Source of the DNA: Pseudoalteromonas shioyasakiensis
GTDB lineage: Bacteria; Pseudomonadota; Gammaproteobacteria; Enterobacterales; Alteromonadaceae
Direction: 5' to 3'
Assembly: GCA_013391845.1 (NCBI GenBank)
Contig: CP058414.1
Location: 2,032,501 to 2,096,500 of the forward strand
Length of the DNA: 64,000 nucleotides
The notes under the pieces were generated by a model. That model searched no databases, was not told the origin of the DNA, and was given only the letters and a program-made list of their open reading frames with translations. Position numbers and translations under genes: made by a program. How positions within the stretch are numbered: the stretch's first letter is position 1; every line of letters starts with the position of its first letter. Shown one piece after another: positions 59,501 through 64,000 of this stretch.

Positions 59501-59838
59501 TTGGCTTAGACAAGCAAATTAGTTTTTCACCTTTGTCTGAAGACGATGCCCGCAAGTATTTAAACGATTGGTTCTCGCTCTATGAAACGCTTTTAACTCG
59601 CCCAGTGGCGTTTTTCCCAGTCAGTGGCTACGAGTATATAAAAACAGATAAAGATATGGTCAAAGCAAACAATAAATTCGCGCCGCAATACATAGGCATG
59701 GGTGAAGGCGAAAACCCGTATATTCGTTTAACCATAAAGAGCCTAAAAGACTATGAAGAAGAGTTTATTAAATGGAGCGAGCTGCTGTTATCGCCACTAG
59801 TTGAATTAGCACAGGAGGCAGATCATGCAAACGCTTAA
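56515..59838 (+). CDS. recC: Exodeoxyribonuclease V subunit gamma (RecC)
   Basis: The 1107-residue protein fits RecC (E. coli 1122). The visible pattern includes LVQSPGMSQWLKIGLSEHLGI near residue 37, SLFGISAIASSQLEVFQAI, and the helicase-like region with LGLNDADYPRTVQPIGFDL near 675. It starts at GTG 56515, 9 bases after AAGGA. RecC scans for Chi in the RecBCD complex, which repairs double-strand breaks and degrades foreign linear DNA. Its end overlaps recB by 14 bp. Confidence 0.95.
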   Translation: MLNIIQSNRMEALQARFHALLKVNPLTSPFKKEIVLVQSPGMSQWLKIGLSEHLGIAAQVDFPLPSSFIWQLYQQLLPDVPSESPYNKANLAWKLFAILPNCIDEPLYLPLKTYLDGDTEGQKTFALCEKIADVYDQYLMYRPNWIATWEQGIDELDDVDVGIAPWQPDLWRKLVAHSKELGQSQYHRANMQDKLLAALEKMDASLLPERISLFGISAIASSQLEVFQAIAKKTQVFLFFFNPSEHYWGDTLDEKTAAKITAKYAKRPQLQALEDSAKNPDHEYFFIGNPLLSSWGKLGRDYFEQLLQLDAQWLDGFDNDFDDSLLSQIQSEIYQLAFKGESLTPDKEWFINDEGKLPIQSDDTSIVLSDCHTPLREVERLHDYLLNLFNENKELTPKDIIVMMPDVGTYSPYIEAVFGGAEGRRFIPYALADLAIEQEKPVLSSFASLADLPYSRFGVSDILDLLQVTQIAEKFNLEPHEYEQIGFWLERVGVKWGLDAAHKDSFGLPTIDLNTWQHGLNRLLLGVAQRDEQLPFSGIYSADEVEGMALNTLNKLIEFIDVLARYKTKLQADAPLNEKAETLKELLGEVYSDEGEQSWDLLVLQKVLDTLIKHYENGDYQQNVSQRIVSYLVKQGIQEKGVGQRFLVGQVNFCTLMPMRAVPFKVVCMLGLNDADYPRTVQPIGFDLVPYSKRQKGDRSRKLDDRYLFLEAILSARENLYISYIGRSCFDNQPRMPSTLVSELLEYIARSFEFADQETDLKLPEALINYQHLQPFNPAYYLTEKSDDKQKADKPLATQLHSYNPVWMPTQSVNPEPQQALNVQPESSVELSQFIRSICQPHESFYQQSLGLRLPQFNDIAKDEEPFSLDALRRYFYLDEILEASIQEMPLNQAQIMQRGELPQAHVGDLVFESMQHRVDALAGQVKAHIQGDEALPVEVNIKIANTRLEGWLNHIYGQKQVFYRTASIKAKDVIRGFVHHLAAQIMGQSVETLILGLDKQISFSPLSEDDARKYLNDWFSLYETLLTRPVAFFPVSGYEYIKTDKDMVKANNKFAPQYIGMGEGENPYIRLTIKSLKDYEEEFIKWSELLLSPLVELAQEADHANA

Positions 59839-62800
59839 TCCAATGAGTATGGCGCTGTGTGGGCAAAGCCTTATTGAAGCCAGTGCTGGTACGGGTAAAA
59901 CTTACACCATCACTGGTTTGTATTTACGGTATTTGTTGGGCTTACAAAAAGCGACCGGTGAAGATGAACAATTAAATACGCCGCTGAGTGTTGAGCAAAT
60001 ACTGGTGGTGACCTTCACAGAGGCTGCAACGCAAGAAATTAAAGACCGTGTGCGGGCGCGTATAATCAATGCCAGAGATGCTCTGCTTGGCAAAAAGCCC
60101 GATGATGAGTTGATTGAGCAAGTGATTAACGAGGTGACTGATAAACACGCGGCATTTGATTTGTTAGACGCCGCGGCAAAGTCGATGGATGAAGCCGCTA
60201 TATTCACTATTCATGGCTTTTGTCAGCGAATGCTGAAACAACATGCTTTTGAATCAGGTGTGGCGTTTAACTTAGAGTTTATTTTAGATGAGCGTGAGCT
60301 TATTCAAGAAACTCTCAATGACTTTTGGCGTGCCTTTGTCTACCCACAATCAAAAGAGCGCACGCAAGCAATTACCGATATTTTCCCAGTGCCTGCATCA
60401 CTGTATTCACAGGTAGTGAGTTTACTCAACAAGCAAGGGGCAACAATCACCCCCGAGTATGACCTTGACGATATATGGCAAGCGCGCGACAACTTTGTGG
60501 CAAAAGTACCGGCATTTAAAAAGGCGTGCCTTGAGAGTGAGTTTATTAATGCTGTAAAAGCATCTGATTTAAGTGGCTCAAAAACCCCAGGTCGAAAAAA
60601 CAGCCTTGCAGCGCTTGAAGAATACCTAAACAATGATGAGTTGTTTTTTGTATTTGGTACCAGTAAATACTCGTTTGAAGTATGGGGCTCAGAGAGTTTA
60701 AACGATCCTGCAAATTACAAGAAAAACGGCAGTTTGCTTAGTCATGCAATGGTGGCTCAGTTTGATGAAATGGCCAAACTGAGTAGCCTTATCAACAACG
60801 GATTGAATATTGCGATAGTGCAATATGCTGCTAAATGGGTGGCAAATGCATTAGTTAAACGTAAGCAAGAGCAAGGCGTGCTCACCCCTGATGACTTATT
60901 AAGTAACTTGCATCAGGCGCTTTTAAGTGAGCAAGGCAAAGCGTTAAGTGAAAAAATTGCCGCCTTGTTTCCGGTTGCCATGATAGACGAATTCCAAGAT
61001 ACCGACCCCGTTCAATATGGCATTTTTAGCCGCATTTATGGCATTAAAAACACCACCCTTGCCATGATAGGCGACCCTAAACAGGCTATTTATGGTTTCC
61101 GTGGTGCAGATATTTTTACTTATATAGGCGCAAAACAAGCTGTTTCAGAGGACAAACAATACACCCTAGATACCAACTACCGCTCAAGTGAAGGGGTTGT
61201 TGATAGCGTAAACCGCTTATTTGCTAAAAATGGCAATAGCTTTATTTACAACGACGCAATCCCATTTCAAAAGGTTAATGCAAAAGGAAAACAGCAAGAC
61301 AAAGCGTTTTTAATAAACGGTGAAATGCCCAGTGCGTTTGAATTTTCGGTTTTTGTTGATGAATACGCAGAAGCGAACAACAAGCCAACTAGCAAAGGGG
61401 TGGCTCAACAGGCATTAGCTTTGCAGTATACGAAAAAAATCACTGAGCTACTCAAGCAAGCTGATGCAGGCGATGCGACTATTGCAGGAAAACCACTTAC
61501 TGCTGCCGATATCTGTGTGTTAGTGCGAGATCGAAACGAAGCACAGCTGATGAAAGCCGCACTTGCAGAAGCTACCATTGCCAGCGTGTATTTGTCGCGT
61601 GATAGTGTGTTTAACCAAGAGCTTAGTCACCATTTACTTAACTTTTTAACAGCATTACATGGTCAGTATGATGAGTCATTACTGCGTGGTGTACTTGCCG
61701 GGCCATTGTTTTGCTTAAGCTACAACCGCATTTATGAACTTCACGAAAATGAAAGTGCATGGCAAGAGCATCTAAACTTTTTTGCTCAGCTTGCCCATAT
61801 TTGGCATAAACAAGGCGCCATGGCGATGCTCGAACGTTTATTAAGCCATAATCAACTCGCAGCGCGTTGGCAAGGCTTAGGTTACAATGTTGAACGCTGG
61901 CTTACCGATTTCCGCCATTTAGGGGAAATTTTACAGCAAAAGCAAATTGAGCTTGAGGGAATCCATAGATTGCTGCGTTGGTTTGCGCAAAAAGTCAGTC
62001 AACAAGATGGTGAAGCGGTGCAAGTACGCCTAGAAAGCGATGCTAATTTGGTGAAAATTGTCACCATGCACGCCTCAAAAGGCTTAGAGTACCCGATTGT
62101 ATTCATGCCTTTTGCCTGTGGTTATCGCGAAAGCAAAGAAGCCCTTTATCATAAAGACGGTAAGTTGATTTATGATCTTGCTAAAAGTGATGATGCAATG
62201 CAAAAAGCAGAGCAAGAGCGCTTGGCCGAAGATTTACGATTGCTCTATGTGGCGCTGACTCGTGCCGTGCATTTTTGCTCAGTGGGGATGTATAACATTG
62301 CGCAAGGTCGCAGTGCTCGTCCGGGCATTCAAAGTACTAGCATTGGCCACGTATTATTTGCAGGGTTAGATGTTAAATCGGGCGATGAATGGCGAGCATT
62401 GTTACAAGAATTTTGTAATGGCTCAGCGCACATGCACTATGAGGTATTTACCCAAGCAGATGAGCTTGAAAAGCTAAGATTAGGCAGTTCTGACAGAGAA
62501 CCAGTCTATAAAGTAAATACTGTAAAAGCAGAGATCCAGCGTGATTGGCGCTCAACCAGCTTTAGTAGCTTAACGCTGAAAAAGCATACTGACCACATTG
62601 AACTTGGGCGCAGTGATGAAGACCACGCAAAAGATGAGTTTTTAGCCCAAAATGCAAATGCTATAACACCTTACAGCTTTCCTAAAGGCGCAAAGCCGGG
62701 TAGTTGTTTACATGAAATATTTGAGCAATTGGACTTTACCGACCCTTATGCGTTAAAGCGTCCAGTCACTGAGCAAGACGACCATGCACTTGATAAAGTG

Positions 62801-63400
62801 ATCAAAAAATTATTTGAAAAATACCATATTGATGATAGCTGGCAGGAAATGACAGAGCAGTGGATCCTAGCAGCATTGAACTGCCCATTAAACGATAAAG
62901 GGCTTAGTTTATCAGTACTTGAACCTGATACGTGTTTGGTCGAAATGGAATTTAATTTACCGTTGTTATCGCTTTCAAGCGATAAGCTTAATCAAGTGTT
63001 GGTGCAACATTTTAAATTACCAGGACAGCTTGATTTTAGTGAGGTGCAAGGCTTACTAAAAGGCTTCATAGATTTAATATTTTGCTGGCAGGGTAAGTAT
63101 TATATTCTTGATTATAAATCGAACTTTTTAGGTAATAGTGCGGCTGACTACCAACATGAGCAACTAGAGCAAGCTATGACCAGTCATCAGTATCATTTGC
63201 AGTATTTAATTTATACCGTGGCACTACACCGTTTATTAAAGCAACGTATTCAAGATTACGATAGCGACACGCATTTAGGCGGTGTTTACTACACCTTCTT
63301 ACGTGGTATGAGCGAAGGGCAAGGGGTGTACTTTAATCAGCTAACGAAACAGCAAATATCTGAGCTTGATAGCTTATTCGCACAAGGAGCCATGCTATGA
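59825..63400 (+). CDS. recB: Exodeoxyribonuclease V subunit beta (RecB)
   Basis: The 1191-residue protein has the UvrD-like helicase motifs: Walker A EASAGTGKTYTITGLYLRYL near residue 18, AMIDEFQDTDPVQYGIF near 387, HASKGLEYPIVFMPF near 751 and LYVALTRA. The C-terminal RecB nuclease domain has YILDYKSNFLG near residue 1096 with the catalytic Asp and Lys. It is the 3'-5' helicase and nuclease of RecBCD. It overlaps recC at its start and recD at its end. Confidence 0.96.
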   Translation: MQTLNPMSMALCGQSLIEASAGTGKTYTITGLYLRYLLGLQKATGEDEQLNTPLSVEQILVVTFTEAATQEIKDRVRARIINARDALLGKKPDDELIEQVINEVTDKHAAFDLLDAAAKSMDEAAIFTIHGFCQRMLKQHAFESGVAFNLEFILDERELIQETLNDFWRAFVYPQSKERTQAITDIFPVPASLYSQVVSLLNKQGATITPEYDLDDIWQARDNFVAKVPAFKKACLESEFINAVKASDLSGSKTPGRKNSLAALEEYLNNDELFFVFGTSKYSFEVWGSESLNDPANYKKNGSLLSHAMVAQFDEMAKLSSLINNGLNIAIVQYAAKWVANALVKRKQEQGVLTPDDLLSNLHQALLSEQGKALSEKIAALFPVAMIDEFQDTDPVQYGIFSRIYGIKNTTLAMIGDPKQAIYGFRGADIFTYIGAKQAVSEDKQYTLDTNYRSSEGVVDSVNRLFAKNGNSFIYNDAIPFQKVNAKGKQQDKAFLINGEMPSAFEFSVFVDEYAEANNKPTSKGVAQQALALQYTKKITELLKQADAGDATIAGKPLTAADICVLVRDRNEAQLMKAALAEATIASVYLSRDSVFNQELSHHLLNFLTALHGQYDESLLRGVLAGPLFCLSYNRIYELHENESAWQEHLNFFAQLAHIWHKQGAMAMLERLLSHNQLAARWQGLGYNVERWLTDFRHLGEILQQKQIELEGIHRLLRWFAQKVSQQDGEAVQVRLESDANLVKIVTMHASKGLEYPIVFMPFACGYRESKEALYHKDGKLIYDLAKSDDAMQKAEQERLAEDLRLLYVALTRAVHFCSVGMYNIAQGRSARPGIQSTSIGHVLFAGLDVKSGDEWRALLQEFCNGSAHMHYEVFTQADELEKLRLGSSDREPVYKVNTVKAEIQRDWRSTSFSSLTLKKHTDHIELGRSDEDHAKDEFLAQNANAITPYSFPKGAKPGSCLHEIFEQLDFTDPYALKRPVTEQDDHALDKVIKKLFEKYHIDDSWQEMTEQWILAALNCPLNDKGLSLSVLEPDTCLVEMEFNLPLLSLSSDKLNQVLVQHFKLPGQLDFSEVQGLLKGFIDLIFCWQGKYYILDYKSNFLGNSAADYQHEQLEQAMTSHQYHLQYLIYTVALHRLLKQRIQDYDSDTHLGGVYYTFLRGMSEGQGVYFNQLTKQQISELDSLFAQGAML

Positions 63401-64000
63401 GTCAAATGACATTCGGCTTTGATGATCATGAACCCCACGAGCCTATGAATAAGCAATCAAACAGTAATGAACAGGCTAGTAAAAATCAACAAGCAGAACA
63501 ACCAACGAAACATGTTGAAAACGATTCAGCGTTGCCTGCTATAGAAGTTAAAACTCAGCCTCTATTGAGTTATTTGCTTGAGGCAAAACGTATTCGCTTG
63601 GTTGATGTTAAGCTCGCAGAGCTTTTAACCGGTTCACAAACACTGATAGAGAAAAACGATACAGCGCACAGTGAGGTTTTTTACCTGATTTTATTGCTTG
63701 CGGCAGCGCAGCAAAGTCAGCACAGCTGTTTAGAGCTGGCTAATATAAACTGGCAAAACCCGTTTGAAATTAAACAGCAAAGCTTAGCTGATGCCAGTAT
63801 CGCAGCCCCTGAGATTTTAACGCCGTTTGATATGGAATTTGGTCTTACTGAGGCCGTTAATAGACTAACGAATGCTGAGTGCGTAGGGGACGACAAGCCA
63901 CTGCTATTGTTTGCTAATAAACTTTACTTTGCCCGTTTGGCAGAGTACGAAACCACACTGGCATCGCGTTTACATCATTTAGCAACGAAAGAGCTCACCC
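63397..64000 (+). CDS. recD: Exodeoxyribonuclease V subunit alpha (RecD), partial
   Basis: The frame starts at ATG 63397, overlapping the recB stop (ATGA), and runs off the right edge after 201 codons. The N-terminus is acidic and Gln/Asn-rich (about residues 1-55), then follows the RecD N-terminal helical domain with FYLILLLAAAQQSQHSCLEL and KPLLLFANKLYFARLAEYE, the latter close to the E. coli RecD segment before its helicase core. The Walker A would lie outside the window. Confidence 0.9.
   Translation, partial: MSQMTFGFDDHEPHEPMNKQSNSNEQASKNQQAEQPTKHVENDSALPAIEVKTQPLLSYLLEAKRIRLVDVKLAELLTGSQTLIEKNDTAHSEVFYLILLLAAAQQSQHSCLELANINWQNPFEIKQQSLADASIAAPEILTPFDMEFGLTEAVNRLTNAECVGDDKPLLLFANKLYFARLAEYETTLASRLHHLATKELT

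Overview
The window looks like a chromosomal segment of a marine gammaproteobacterium of the order Alteromonadales, most probably Pseudoalteromonas. Three things point there: gene order shared with Vibrio, Shewanella and E. coli (lrp-ftsK-lolA-rarA-serS, ruvCAB, tolQRAB-pal-cpoB-tRNA(Lys)-nadA, recCBD, pta-ackA); marine-type accessory genes (DUF3718, DUF2750, EF-hand lipoprotein, TonB-dependent receptor, Ser-type sulfatase with its maturase); and AT-rich intergenic DNA. The genus call is inferred from content, not from a search.

Layout. 1-2133: lipoprotein cluster on the minus strand (LpoB-like, YcfL-like, COG3014). 2267-6191: EamA transporter, then a minus-strand run of M15 peptidase, dapE, ArsC-like reductase, an EIIA(Glc)-like protein without its phosphorylatable histidines, and an ACT protein. 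6402-9777: pta and ackA, with an inverted DnaA-box pair and a perfect stem-loop just beyond pta. 10068-12761: yfbV, rlmA, a CbiM-like permease, xthA. 13005-15754: two small envelope proteins, then scpB-rluB. 15851-23888: ald, lrp, ftsK, lolA, rarA, crcB, serS. 24049-25371: an ABC1 kinase-like gene broken by two in-frame stops. 25452-29069: arylsulfatase and radical-SAM sulfatase maturase. 29731-36037: tRNA-Pro, tesA, ybbA-ybbP, ruvCAB. 36038-36997: a long spacer with a 7-bp tandem repeat and a probable unannotated small RNA on the minus strand. 36998-44108: Tol-Pal operon, eight identical tRNA-Lys genes, nadA. 44259-47658: tRNA-Ser with a 3.3-kb integrated island bounded by 31-bp direct repeats, carrying a truncated integrase and a KAP-family P-loop NTPase. 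47668-51563: CMD-like protein, AraC and TetR regulators, DUF2750 protein, Old Yellow Enzyme. 51774-56374: TonB-dependent receptor with two secreted phosphatase-like enzymes. 56515-64000: recC, recB and the start of recD.

How the genes work together. Much of the window is DNA maintenance (XthA, ScpB, FtsK, RarA, RuvCAB, RecBCD) and envelope biology (LpoB cluster, LolA, Tol-Pal, M15 peptidase, DapE). Accessory modules add scavenging (sulfate esters; phosphorus or organic phosphates) and probably phage defence (KAP NTPase in the tRNA-Ser island). The observations most worth following up are the orphan minus-strand terminator with a matching promoter and several stem-loops (about 36289-36504), the minimal KAP island, the histidine-less EIIA protein, the paired TetR operators at 50435-50511 and the CTTAAC direct repeat upstream of the EF-hand lipoprotein.
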